Positions 1-8,192 of a stretch of 64,000 nucleotides of DNA are shown one piece after another. The DNA comes from an uncultured Fluviicola sp. (GTDB lineage: Bacteria; Bacteroidota; Bacteroidia; Flavobacteriales_D; Crocinitomicaceae): positions 1-64,000 of the forward strand of contig NZ_CABHOL010000054.1 in NCBI RefSeq assembly GCF_902168135.1. Direction: 5' to 3'. The translations under genes were made by a program, and so were the position numbers. Within the stretch, counting starts at the first letter, position 1. Each line of letters begins with the position of its first letter. Under the pieces are notes generated by a model. The model worked only from the letters and a program-made list of their open reading frames with translations. It was not told where the DNA came from and made no database searches.

Positions 1-703
1 AGCTGAAATACCACCAGGCTATGGGGGCTAATAATACGCCGCTGACGATAAAAAACACGATCTTCAGATGGATAGATATCTGTCTGTTCAGGATGAAAAA
101 TACGTATAGGACAAGCAGAAAACCTGCCGGTAATTTGGCCAGCACGCCCATTAAAGTGAAGCATCCGAAAAGGAATAGGTGCAGCCATCTCCGCCTTTCT
201 TCTTCGAAATAGCAGGCCGCATAATAAAATCCTATAATGACGAGTGAGGTAGCAAAGGTATCCGGCATGATCTTCCGGCTGTAGGCAAACCAAATGGACG
301 CTAAAAGAATAATAGAAGCATTGAATGCAGTTTCTGGAGTGAAATAGCGCTTTAAAAGTTTGAAAAAGAACCAAATTCCCAAACTGCTTACAATGAGGTT
401 GATTAATCTTCCATACCAGTGCTGATAACCGAACAGTTCCGAAACCCAATAATCGATGTAATTCAGGAGCGGAAACTCCATTCCGGTAATTCCGGTTTTA
501 TCTCCGGCAAAATCAATGCGCGGATAAAGAATATTCGCCGATCCTTCGAAGAAATTCCGTGTAACCATGGTTCCGGTTGTCTGGCGCCAGTTGTGGGCAA
601 CTTCCAACGGCGGATTGGTAATTCCATACATGCGAATCAGGAAGAACAAAATGATCCAGAAGCGAATGTCTTTAAAGATAGGAAGTGCGAAGAATGATCT
701 CAC
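1..703 (-). CDS. GT-C membrane glycosyltransferase (GT39/PMT-ArnT-like), partial
   Basis: An integral membrane protein of at least 234 residues whose C-terminus lies beyond the window edge. The start is a GTG at 701-703; no ATG lies between it and the upstream stop, and the next in-frame ATG (codon 25) would remove part of the first membrane helix. After that helix comes a periplasmic loop with NPPLEVAHNWRQT (from about residue 31), the acidic first-loop pattern of lipid-linked sugar transferases of the GT-C fold, followed by several more hydrophobic helices. Known family members move a sugar from polyprenyl phosphate to protein or lipid A; the acceptor here cannot be told. It is transcribed away from the hydroxybutyryl-CoA dehydrogenase terminator and seems to stand alone. 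Confidence 0.8.
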   Translation of the reverse strand, partial: MRSFFALPIFKDIRFWIILFFLIRMYGITNPPLEVAHNWRQTTGTMVTRNFFEGSANILYPRIDFAGDKTGITGMEFPLLNYIDYWVSELFGYQHWYGRLINLIVSSLGIWFFFKLLKRYFTPETAFNASIILLASIWFAYSRKIMPDTFATSLVIIGFYYAACYFEEERRRWLHLFLFGCFTLMGVLAKLPAGFLLVLYVFFILNRQISIHLKIVFFIVSGVLLAPIAWWYFS

Positions 704-766
704 GTGTTTTCTTTGTTTTGCTAAGTTAGGAGAAAACTTTGAAAATGGTTAGCGGGTTATTTTTCA

Positions 767-835
767 AACTAGCAAATTGCTAGTTGCAACATGACGATAT
801 TGCAATGTTGATATATCACAATATCAGAATTTCTC
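767..835. repeat. Structured intergenic repeat with 8-base words
   Basis: AACTAGCA-aat-TGCTAGTT (767-785) is a perfect hairpin. It runs into a degenerate series of 8-base words (TTGCAACA, TGACGATA, TTGCAATG, TTGATATA, TCACAATA, TCAGAATT), in which CAACAT/ATGTTG and GATATTG/CAATATC can also pair. It lies between a gene start and the terminator of the next gene, both on the minus strand. It resembles the other word repeats in this window. Confidence 0.5.
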
Positions 836-840
836 AAAAA

Positions 841-874
841 AAAAGCGGCTTCCACTTTTAGGGGAGCCGCTTTT
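841..874 (-). terminator. Intrinsic terminator of the hydroxybutyryl-CoA dehydrogenase gene
   Basis: AAAAGCGGCT (841-850) pairs with AGCCGCTTTT (865-874), and on the minus strand the stem is followed by a run of T (complement of the A-run at 836-844). It lies 19 bases past the stop of the minus-strand gene that ends at 893. Confidence 0.85.
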
Positions 875-892
875 CAGCATATTTTGTAAAAA

Positions 893-1786
893 TTATTTCT
901 TAGCAAAGTTCGGAGCAACAATCAGGTCTTTTGTTCCGTGGTTCCACGAGTAGAATCCTTCGCCGGTCTTTACACCTTTTTTACCTGCAGTTACCATGTT
1001 TACCAACAACGGACATGGAGCGTATTTCGGATTTCCAAAACCGTCGTGAAGTACTTCCAAAATTGCTAAACACACGTCCAATCCAATGAAATCAGCTAAC
1101 TGAAGCGGTCCCATCGGGTGTGCCATTCCCAGTTTCATTACGGTATCGATTTCTTCAACTCCGGCAACTCCTTCATACAACGTATAAATTGCTTCATTGA
1201 TCATCGGCATCAAAATACGGTTTGCCACAAATCCCGGGTAATCATTTACTTCCACAGGAACCTTGTTCAGTTTTTTGGAAGTTTCCATGATCAGGTTAGT
1301 AACCTCATCAGTTGTTGAATAACCACGAATGATCTCAACTAGTTTCATCACCGGAACCGGGTTCATGAAGTGCATTCCGATTACTTTTTCCGGACGGTTC
1401 GTCACAGAAGCAATTTTTGTAATGGAAATAGAAGAAGTATTCGATGCGAGGATCACATTTTCAGGAGTTAAAGCATCCAGCTGTTTGAAAATATTCAATT
1501 TCAGGTCTACATTTTCCGTTGCTGCTTCAACCACCAGTTCTACATCTTTTACTCCTTCTTCCATAGAAGTGAAAGTGGTGATGTTTGCCAAAGTTGCCGA
1601 CTTATCAGCCTCTGTAATGGCTTCTTTTGCAACCTGGCGGTCCAGGTTTTTCGTGATTGTTGCCAATCCTTTATCCAATGAAGCCTGCGCTACGTCGATT
1701 AACGATACTTGATATCCAAATTGTGCGAATGTGTGGGCAATCCCATTTCCCATTGTTCCTGCACCAATTACTGCTACTTTTTTCAT
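893..1786 (-). CDS. hbd: 3-hydroxybutyryl-CoA dehydrogenase
   Basis: NAD-dependent 3-hydroxyacyl-CoA dehydrogenase of 297 residues, the normal length for the single-function short form; cytoplasmic. It interconverts (S)-3-hydroxybutyryl-CoA and acetoacetyl-CoA in fatty acid or butanoate metabolism. The dinucleotide-binding motif GAGTMGNGIA is at residues 8-17. SNTSS (115-119) and HFMNPVPVMKLVE (139-151) carry the expected catalytic His139-Glu151 pair. The C-terminal dimerisation domain includes HPMGPLQLADFIGLD. It is monocistronic, with its own terminator and a possible promoter at 1812-1838. The direction in vivo and exact chain length cannot be read from sequence. Confidence 0.93.
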   Translation of the reverse strand: MKKVAVIGAGTMGNGIAHTFAQFGYQVSLIDVAQASLDKGLATITKNLDRQVAKEAITEADKSATLANITTFTSMEEGVKDVELVVEAATENVDLKLNIFKQLDALTPENVILASNTSSISITKIASVTNRPEKVIGMHFMNPVPVMKLVEIIRGYSTTDEVTNLIMETSKKLNKVPVEVNDYPGFVANRILMPMINEAIYTLYEGVAGVEEIDTVMKLGMAHPMGPLQLADFIGLDVCLAILEVLHDGFGNPKYAPCPLLVNMVTAGKKGVKTGEGFYSWNHGTKDLIVAPNFAKK

Positions 1787-1811
1787 GAAGTGAGTTCTTA
1801 TTTTTCGTGTA

Positions 1812-1845
1812 CGAAGGTACAGAAAATTAAAAATGCAAAATTCAA
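1812..1845 (-). promoter_or_regulatory. Possible promoter of the dehydrogenase gene
   Basis: On the minus strand a TACCTTCG box (1819-1812), one change from TAnnTTTG, lies 25 bases before the ATG. Candidate TTG boxes are 16 and 23 bases upstream of it. Weak but in the right place. Confidence 0.35.
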
Positions 1846-1994
1846 AATTCAGAAGAGTCTTGTTTTTAGGGGATGTTTTGAGATTCGGTAGTTTTGAATT
1901 TCCGGGTTATCCCTTGATTTTGTATGCATTTCGGCAATGAAAAAAGGGGAATGAATTTATTCATTACATTAGCACCTCTTAACTATTATTCATT

Positions 1995-2621
1995 ATGGCT
2001 GAAAACAATTCTACGGGAGTTGAATACCAGATCAACTTCACCAACAACTCAACAAATGCAGGAAACTTCATGGTTTTCCAGGAACATCCGGATATGAATA
2101 TGCCGGATTCTTCAGCGCTGGTCTGGTTTACAAAATACCTTCATCCGAATACAAATGGTATATTCAGTTGGAAAACAGGGTATGATTTTGTCTGGATGGA
2201 GCAAAAATCACTTGCTGCAGATATCTCTTCTGTTACCTTTCAATGCATTCCTGCGAACCTGGAATCCAACAATGTTGCCTTGTTGACTTATGATGGTGGA
2301 TATAATTTTATTACTCAGCCGGCAGGAGGAGTAACGGGAAATTTGTACATCCAAACCGACAGTACTATTGGCCCTTTTGAGGTTAGGGCTGGTTTGGGAA
2401 TGTCAGGAGCACCTGTTTTTTTGGTGCCTGCACAACCAAATATGGAGATGGCCTTTTCTCCAAATCCCCAATATTGGATTGCGTTCGGAGAGTATGAAAA
2501 AGGTCAGGTTGTGAACTCAAAGGAGATAACAAATCCAATGCAGATTGAGTTTCCGGAAGGAATTACAACAATAAATGTAGTTCTAAATCCGGACAACACC
2601 TGGTCAACGCATCCCGGATAA
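1995..2621 (+). CDS. RhiA-like cytoplasmic protein of unknown function
   Basis: A 208-residue protein without signal peptide or membrane helix, rich in Asn, aromatic residues and beta-type segments. It opens with a polar stretch and then YQINFTNNSTNAGNFMVFQ (from residue 11), reminiscent of the beginning of the RhiA family ('protein RhiA'), a quorum-regulated rhizosphere protein of unknown biochemistry. A pattern FxVFQEHPDMNMPD follows, and the C-terminal half contains GLGMSGAPVF. The resemblance is from memory, so the family name is tentative. The gene is monocistronic and ends in a strong bidirectional terminator shared with the opposing gene. Confidence 0.6.
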   Translation: MAENNSTGVEYQINFTNNSTNAGNFMVFQEHPDMNMPDSSALVWFTKYLHPNTNGIFSWKTGYDFVWMEQKSLAADISSVTFQCIPANLESNNVALLTYDGGYNFITQPAGGVTGNLYIQTDSTIGPFEVRAGLGMSGAPVFLVPAQPNMEMAFSPNPQYWIAFGEYEKGQVVNSKEITNPMQIEFPEGITTINVVLNPDNTWSTHPG

Positions 2622-2627
2622 ATATAG

Positions 2628-2668
2628 AACTAAAAAATCCCGGTCAAATCAACCGGGATTTTTTAGTT
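2628..2668. terminator. Bidirectional terminator between convergent genes
   Basis: A perfect 17-bp inverted repeat: 2628-2644 pairs with 2652-2668 across a 7-base loop. The GC core ATCCCGGT is flanked by A-run and T-run arms, so it can serve both strands. The 3' edge enters the stop codon of the minus-strand gene ending at 2667. Confidence 0.9.
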
Positions 2669-3194
2669 AATAGCGCATCACACGTTCTGCAGTTTCATCG
2701 AGCATTTTGTTGCGTAATTTTTGCGGGAATTGGTTGGAGGAGTAATAAATCAGCTTTTCACGGAAATGCTTTTTGATCTTCCGTGCAAATGCACTCCCAC
2801 CTTCAATAGTTGCAAAGAAAACCGAATCCCGTTCTTTGCGGAAATAAAGTGTGGAACTAGATTTCACATTGAATGCATGCAATTCGGTCCACTCAGAATG
2901 CGGGATAACCCATCTGTTTTGCCGTTTGCGGAATAGGCCGAAACGTCTCAGGGGCTTGGTGAAAATGATTTCCCGCGGGGTAATCTCCATGACCGAATAA
3001 ACAAAATAAATCAGCTCCAGGTAAAAGATGAAGATCGTGAAACCGATCAGCACCCAGACAAAATAAATCACGTTCAGGTAATCATGCCTGATTCCCCAAA
3101 GGATGATTTGATAATTTACGCAAAGAATTAGGACTCCTACTAGTAATAAAGGTATTAAGTTAAGTGTGTTTCGATATTTTGCAGATCGATACAT
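2667..3194 (-). CDS. Two-helix membrane protein with PH-like C-terminal domain
   Basis: A 175-residue protein of unknown function. Two hydrophobic helices lie at about residues 11-32 and 41-68. A soluble domain follows that begins with MEITPREIIFTKPLRRFG and continues with alternating beta-type strands. This architecture (two helices, then a small beta-rich domain with a 'PREIIF' strand) resembles bacterial PH-domain membrane proteins; that is an inference from pattern. Basic residues follow the second helix, so the domain is probably cytoplasmic. The gene is alone on its strand and shares a bidirectional terminator with its convergent neighbour. Confidence 0.6.
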   Translation of the reverse strand: MYRSAKYRNTLNLIPLLLVGVLILCVNYQIILWGIRHDYLNVIYFVWVLIGFTIFIFYLELIYFVYSVMEITPREIIFTKPLRRFGLFRKRQNRWVIPHSEWTELHAFNVKSSSTLYFRKERDSVFFATIEGGSAFARKIKKHFREKLIYYSSNQFPQKLRNKMLDETAERVMRY

Positions 3195-3340
3195 AAACTT
3201 AAAAATTACAGTGAATAACGGGTAAGTTAATGAATGCTGTTATTGATAGCAAAAAATGTTTGTTAAAGTTTAGGTCTGACTACTGTACCGAATCCCCTTT
3301 TTTGACTTATTATATGATTGGATGAAAAAAACCACTGACC

Positions 3341-4117
3341 ATGAGCAAAACAATCAATAATGTACCCGGAGATATTTACATAGGGAAAGAATCCGGGAAA
3401 ATGATCCTGGATGACATCCGGAAAGCGAAAAAATCCGTTCGGGTCATGTCGCCTTATTTGTCTGCCGGCCTGGTAGAAATGCTCCTCAACCGTTTTACGA
3501 GCGGTGTACATATTGAGCTGGTAACTTCCGGCTATGTGGAAGATTATGCACACGAACGAAAGAACTGTTACCGCATCATCAGACAGCACAAACACGTTGA
3601 CGAAACGCTCCGGAACCGGAAAAATATCCTGCATTGGACAGGAATTGTTTGGATGACCACATTCGGACTTTTGACAATTACCAACCTGGAGAACGTATTC
3701 TCACCATCTGCCGAAATTTCCGACTTCATCGAATTCGGTATACTGGCAGGATTGATGCTTTTAGGGCAGCTTATCCGTAAATATGCTCTTGGAATCCGTT
3801 TTTGGCAGTATTCCTACAGTTCTCTTTTTCCAGTCAAAATATTTCGTTCCCATTTCTCCGGAAATAAAAACAACACATCCAAGTCCTTTAACCTTCACAG
3901 CAAGCTCTATATCATAGATGACTGTATCGCTTATCTGGGGTCCGTCAATTTTACCAGGTCAGGATGTTTGTTCAACCACGAAACCCGTGTCCGCATCACC
4001 GATCTGCAGGCAATCCGACAATTGCGGCAGGAATTCAGCGAACTGCTTTGGAGCGAGGAATATGATCACACCAGTGTAGACGAGTGGGGGAAGGAGTTGT
4101 ATGGAGGGGCGGAATGA
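3341..4117 (+). CDS. Phospholipase D-like membrane protein with one HKD motif
   Basis: A 258-residue protein with a single phospholipase D-type motif: His186, Lys188, Asp193/194 and GSVNF at 200-204 (HSKLYIIDDCIAYLGSVNF). The N-terminal part (KSVRVMSPYLSAGLVEML) matches the first strand and helix of the PLD fold. Between the two parts lie two hydrophobic helices (about 98-118 and 131-149), so the catalytic half-site seems to be tethered to the membrane by a hairpin. PLD-fold enzymes need two HKD motifs, so a one-motif protein of this size would act as a homodimer, as in the Nuc type. Substrate unknown (phospholipid or nucleic acid). No obvious operon partner. Confidence 0.75.
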   Translation: MSKTINNVPGDIYIGKESGKMILDDIRKAKKSVRVMSPYLSAGLVEMLLNRFTSGVHIELVTSGYVEDYAHERKNCYRIIRQHKHVDETLRNRKNILHWTGIVWMTTFGLLTITNLENVFSPSAEISDFIEFGILAGLMLLGQLIRKYALGIRFWQYSYSSLFPVKIFRSHFSGNKNNTSKSFNLHSKLYIIDDCIAYLGSVNFTRSGCLFNHETRVRITDLQAIRQLRQEFSELLWSEEYDHTSVDEWGKELYGGAE

Positions 4118-4140
4118 GAATGAGAATAAACTGGTCTGAT

Positions 4141-4172
4141 TTTGTTTTGCCTGGCAAGTAATTGTATTTTTG
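4141..4172 (+). promoter_or_regulatory. Promoter TTTG-N20-TATTTTTG
   Basis: TTTG at 4141-4144 and TATTTTTG at 4165-4172, spacing 20, match the Bacteroidota consensus exactly. Transcription should begin near 4178, which excludes the longer frame opening at 4170 and supports the ATG at 4194. Confidence 0.75.
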
Positions 4173-4193
4173 CCTAAATCTATACCATTTCAA

Positions 4194-6188
4194 ATGAAAA
4201 CAACGCTACTGTTCCTTATCACTTTCTTTGCCGGCTCCGTAATTGCCCAGGACAAATACCGGCCGTTTAAAATCGATAATCAATTCATCCTTGCTGATAC
4301 AAACGGGAGTATTCCGGTTGCAGAGCGTTTTGACAGCATCTATAATATGATCTCCCGTAAAAGCGAATACATTGTCGGGAAGAACGGTTTGTATGGGGTT
4401 GTGAAAGAAGGTAAATATGTGTTTCCATTACTCTATGCTTCGATTACACCGATTCATACCGGGATAGCATGGTACCATTTATTTGCGCTGGAACAAAATG
4501 GAAAATATGCGCTGGGAACGCTTGAGGGAACGATTCTTAGCGGGTTTGATTATTCTGAAATCGATAAATACGAAATAAACTCACCAACCAGGGAATTGAT
4601 AAGCAAAGACAGCGGTGTTTTTTTTCTGGCAAACATGGGAGAACAAGCTCAGTTGTTTTATGTCAATAAGTCGGGTAAATCAATGCTTCTAACCAAAGAA
4701 CCGGTCGATGATCTGTATGAGTGGAATGGTTTATTTGTATTCAGAAAGGGGAAGCAGGAAACCTTGTTTCAATTTGATCCGGCAGCTTTTACAATGACGG
4801 AAATCCTCCCCTTTTCGGAGCAATACATAGAGTTTCGGGGAGATTTCTATGTGGTTTGGAACCCGATTTCGAAAACTGCGAAAGCGTATACTTATTATCA
4901 TAAATTCCATTCATCCAATGATATAGTGTCAATTCCACCGAATGTGAGTCGAAAGCATTTGCAGGGAAAAGAACCTGAAGGACCTATGCCTGAATCAGTT
5001 CGCTTAGAACCGAAAATTCTAGATATTTCAAGGGACAGAGAGCTTTTGATTTCAGGAGCATGGACGAGGAAACCTATCAATGTGATCAAATCTTTTGAAC
5101 AGAGGAATGTGCTGCATAGTATCAATTATACCAGATACTACCTGGCAAAAATGACCGTCACGGGAAGCAAAGGGAATTGGGAAGTGAAATCCTATTTTTT
5201 AGATGAATTGGGAGCTAATAGACAGAAAGATACGATCTTTCATGTAAACACAGATGAGGTCATTCTTAAGACAGATAAAATGAGCCGTTTCCTGGTTACA
5301 AAGAAAGGAGATCTGTATGGGGTAATTGACGCCGGGGGAAATGAGCTGCTGCCGGCAAAATTTGCCAACCCGGAATATATCCGAAGTAAGTACGATGAAG
5401 AATGGCTGCTCATCCGGAAAGCTAAGCAATTGTTCCTTCTTTCCTATAATCCCCGAATGAAAAAACTGGATACGATTTTCACCGGGAATGCAGCTGACGA
5501 GCTCGATATTTACGGCTACTTCATCCGGGTAAAAGAACATCTTTCAAAGAATAAAACACAGGTGAAACTGGTGAAAATGAAAGATTTTGTGAAGGATTCA
5601 AAAGACCAGATTACAGACAACAATGAATACTATGATTCGATCGTATATAGTCAAAGTTTCCCGTATTTCTTCCACGTTTACAAAGATGGAAGAGCAGGGA
5701 TGCTGTCCAATGAAACAACCCTGGTTGTACCTTGTGAATACGATTCGGTGCACGTAAATGCTTACTATCTGACTCAAATGAAATATGGGAATCCAAAGTA
5801 CACATACCTGCAGCCGATAATTTCGGCGTTCCAAAATGGAAAACAGCTTATTTTTCGTCCGACACCGCCTCCCAGTGATGATGATTATGCAGAGATTCCT
5901 AAAAAGCTAATCCCTTCTTTTCAAAACGGGACTTTGAATGCTTCTTCGGAAATTTCGGATGACGGTCTGTATGTGATAGACAACCTCGGTAATAATCTCA
6001 CGGATATTTATGCGATCAATGGAAAAAAACTAACGAAGGAACCCATCGTCCTGCATTCTAAAAATCAAAAAACGGCCTCTTTTTCAAATTCGTTAAATGG
6101 ATATTGGTTTGTAAGGGGGACAGATCAAAACAAACGGGAAGTGCTCGTCGGTCAAAATGGTGCCTGGTTTGTTTTACCTGTGAGGTAG
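4194..6188 (+). CDS. Secreted WG-repeat protein
   Basis: A 664-residue exported protein. The start at 4194 gives a clean signal peptide (MKTTLLFLITFFAGSVIAQ) just downstream of a consensus promoter. The body holds several WG/KWG-type repeats, such as GKNGLYGVVKEGKYVFPLLY, a second unit with KKGDLYGVIDAGGNELLPAKF and a third with YKDGRAGMLSNETTLVVPCEY. The spacing between recognisable units is irregular, so only part of the protein may be repeat. WG-repeat proteins of Bacteroidota are common and functionally uncharacterised; surface or periplasmic binding is a guess. There is no type IX sorting domain at the C-terminus, so periplasmic or surface location is open. Confidence 0.8.
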   Translation: MKTTLLFLITFFAGSVIAQDKYRPFKIDNQFILADTNGSIPVAERFDSIYNMISRKSEYIVGKNGLYGVVKEGKYVFPLLYASITPIHTGIAWYHLFALEQNGKYALGTLEGTILSGFDYSEIDKYEINSPTRELISKDSGVFFLANMGEQAQLFYVNKSGKSMLLTKEPVDDLYEWNGLFVFRKGKQETLFQFDPAAFTMTEILPFSEQYIEFRGDFYVVWNPISKTAKAYTYYHKFHSSNDIVSIPPNVSRKHLQGKEPEGPMPESVRLEPKILDISRDRELLISGAWTRKPINVIKSFEQRNVLHSINYTRYYLAKMTVTGSKGNWEVKSYFLDELGANRQKDTIFHVNTDEVILKTDKMSRFLVTKKGDLYGVIDAGGNELLPAKFANPEYIRSKYDEEWLLIRKAKQLFLLSYNPRMKKLDTIFTGNAADELDIYGYFIRVKEHLSKNKTQVKLVKMKDFVKDSKDQITDNNEYYDSIVYSQSFPYFFHVYKDGRAGMLSNETTLVVPCEYDSVHVNAYYLTQMKYGNPKYTYLQPIISAFQNGKQLIFRPTPPPSDDDYAEIPKKLIPSFQNGTLNASSEISDDGLYVIDNLGNNLTDIYAINGKKLTKEPIVLHSKNQKTASFSNSLNGYWFVRGTDQNKREVLVGQNGAWFVLPVR

Positions 6189-6317
6189 AATTCTCAATGA
6201 CATCATAGTCAATTCTCAGGCCTTGATAATAATTGCTGATTCTTTTTCCTATCTTGTCGGCTATTCGTGATCTTTCCAATGCTGAATTGAATAGTCCGGA
6301 TAAGTTAATTGAAGAAT

Positions 6318-7061
6318 ATGAGTGAACAAAGAATGGCGGTTTTAATAGACGCCGATAATGTACCTTACTCCAGCATTAAAGAAATGCTGGAAGAAGTAGC
6401 AAAGAATGGAACACCAACGATCAAACGAATATATGCTGACTGGACAAAACCCAATGCAAACGGTTGGAAAGCCGTTCTCCTGGAAAATGCAATTACTCCG
6501 ATTCAGCAGTACAGTTATACCAGCGGGAAAAATTCAAGCGACAGCGCACTGATCATTGATGCGATGGATATTTTGTATGGAAACCAGGTGGATGCTTTCT
6601 GCATTGTTTCCTCAGACAGTGATTTCACAAGACTGGCAACGCGTTTACGTGAATCAGGCAAGAAAGTCATGGGGATCGGGGAGAAGAAAACACCGCTTCC
6701 GTTTATTACAGCCTGCGATAAATTTGTTTACATCGAGATCCTGAAGCAAAAAACACTTCCTTCAAAGTCCGAAACCAAGCAAAAAGACGGTAAGAAGGAA
6801 GTTGGTCCGATGAATAGGGTTGATCAGAAATTAGTGACACTTCTGAAGGAAAGTGTCGGTGACCTGGCAGATGATACCGGATGGACATTCCTGGGAGAAT
6901 TGGGTAACTTCCTGATAAAAAAGAAACGCGATTTCGATCCAAGGAATTATGGTTTCCAGAAATTACTCCCATTAATAAAAAGTACCAATGAATTTGATGT
7001 GGATATTCGGGAAACAACCAATAAAAATACCAAACACATCTACGTGAAAATAAAAGAATAA
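6318..7061 (+). CDS. NYN-domain nuclease-like protein with OST-HTH/LOTUS domain
   Basis: A 247-residue protein of two domains. Residues 5-140 form a NYN (LabA/DUF88, PIN-like) domain: LIDADN with Asp11 and Asp13, SSDSALIIDAMDIL, then IVSSDSDFTRLATRLRE, which supply the usual acidic metal-binding residues. After a Lys-rich linker, residues 160-247 (from VDQKLVTLLKES to KHIYVKIKE) match an OST-HTH/LOTUS winged helix, which binds RNA, often G-rich, in known cases. The pairing suggests an RNA-directed nuclease or RNA-binding regulator; the RNA target is unknown. The ATG at 6318 is preferred to the upstream TTG at 6309. The gene is monocistronic and followed by a palindromic repeat. Confidence 0.87.
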   Translation: MSEQRMAVLIDADNVPYSSIKEMLEEVAKNGTPTIKRIYADWTKPNANGWKAVLLENAITPIQQYSYTSGKNSSDSALIIDAMDILYGNQVDAFCIVSSDSDFTRLATRLRESGKKVMGIGEKKTPLPFITACDKFVYIEILKQKTLPSKSETKQKDGKKEVGPMNRVDQKLVTLLKESVGDLADDTGWTFLGELGNFLIKKKRDFDPRNYGFQKLLPLIKSTNEFDVDIRETTNKNTKHIYVKIKE

Positions 7062-7066
7062 GTACA

Positions 7067-7088
7067 GGGACGCGATGCTTCGCGTCCC
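7067..7088. repeat. Palindromic repeat, GGGACGCGA-TGCT-TCGCGTCCC
   Basis: Perfect 9-bp arms around a TGCT loop, between two convergent genes. It belongs with the palindromes at 35122, 24503, 32931, 42048 and 58309 by the shared ACGCGA/TCGCGT arms. It could also end transcription from both sides, though no T-run follows. Confidence 0.75.
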
Positions 7089-7124
7089 ATTTGATAATTT
7101 CCGCTATAGGTCATTGATAATTCA

Positions 7125-8192
7125 TCAGCACCCTTCTACCCACGGTCCTTCTTTCGTGACAGGTGTGAATGCTCCTCCGAAATATAAAAGCAGTGACTTG
7201 CCATTTCCGCTGTCTCCGCCTCCGAACCACAGTCCCCCGGATCTGTCTTCATAGATGGTTTGAATGGCTTTCACCGCAAAACCTTCTTTTTCACCGAAAT
7301 TTACCAGAACTCCGTCTTTGTACCTGTAAACGCCGTATCCTTCGGATGGAAACCAGATATTTCCGCTTTTATCTTCATAAATAGTCCATACTTCATTGTT
7401 CCTGATCTCTTTTTCAGAAGTAAAATGGATGAAAGTTGTTCCGTTGTATTTACTCACTCCGCCATCCATGGAGCTAAACCAAATATTTCCTTTTTTATCT
7501 TCAAGGATACAGGTCAGATCATTGGAGCACAATCCTTCTTTTTTTGAAAACTGCTCCGTTTTTTCAGTCGATATTTTAAAAGCTCCTTTACCGGAAGTGG
7601 CGATCCATAAATTTCCTTTTTTGTCTTCGGTAATTGACCGGATCCAATTTCCTTGAGCATTTGGAAGAGGGAATGTCTCAAATCTTGTTCCGTTGAAGCG
7701 GCACAATCCGCTGAACGTACCTGCCCAGATTGTTCCTCTGCTGTCCTGGAAAATGCTCCAGGTACTTGCATGACTCAGCCCGTCTTCTGTTGAGAATCGG
7801 TCTATATTCTTTTCATTTTGAGAAGGATTATAACGCGTAATTCCCTCATTGGTAGAGAACCAAAGATTCCCGTTTTTGTCTTCCATAATTCCTGTAACCT
7901 GTGAACCGCTTAAACCTTCTTTTATAGTAAGATAACTAAGTACCTTACCATCGTATTTTGCCAAACCGTCGGTATTGGTCGCAAACCACAAATTACCTTT
8001 GCTGTCCTGGAAAGTTCGCCTGATATATTCGCTAACCGCCCTGCTGTAGTAACAAGGAAGCTGCGGACCATAAATGACGGTGTCCTCCCGCTCGTCCGAT
8101 TTTGGAATCGTAACTTTCAATTTTTTTACGTCTAAGGTTTGAGAGCTGTAATGGCAAAAAATAACCAGCGCACCAATAATAAATGCTTTCAT
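7125..8192 (-). CDS. Exported regulator-propeller (Reg_prop) repeat protein
   Basis: A 355-residue protein. The start at 8192 (MKAFIIGALVIFCHYSSQ) gives a signal peptide; the longer frame from 8237 puts 15 polar residues before it. At least six repeats of the two-component-regulator-propeller type follow, each with a core like DSKGNLWFATNTDGLAKYDG, EDKNGNLWFSTNEGITRYN or EDKSGNIWFPSEGYGVYRY, spaced about 42 residues. In most Bacteroidota proteins these blades form the periplasmic sensor of hybrid histidine kinases. Here they stand alone with no kinase or DNA-binding domain, so it is a free beta-propeller, probably ligand-binding, of unknown role. Confidence 0.85.
   Translation of the reverse strand: MKAFIIGALVIFCHYSSQTLDVKKLKVTIPKSDEREDTVIYGPQLPCYYSRAVSEYIRRTFQDSKGNLWFATNTDGLAKYDGKVLSYLTIKEGLSGSQVTGIMEDKNGNLWFSTNEGITRYNPSQNEKNIDRFSTEDGLSHASTWSIFQDSRGTIWAGTFSGLCRFNGTRFETFPLPNAQGNWIRSITEDKKGNLWIATSGKGAFKISTEKTEQFSKKEGLCSNDLTCILEDKKGNIWFSSMDGGVSKYNGTTFIHFTSEKEIRNNEVWTIYEDKSGNIWFPSEGYGVYRYKDGVLVNFGEKEGFAVKAIQTIYEDRSGGLWFGGGDSGNGKSLLLYFGGAFTPVTKEGPWVEGC

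Noticed and set aside
419-752. Plus-strand frames in the first 750 bases
   Set aside because: They are antisense to a membrane protein with clear helices and a GT-C motif; their own translations are low-complexity and lack motifs.
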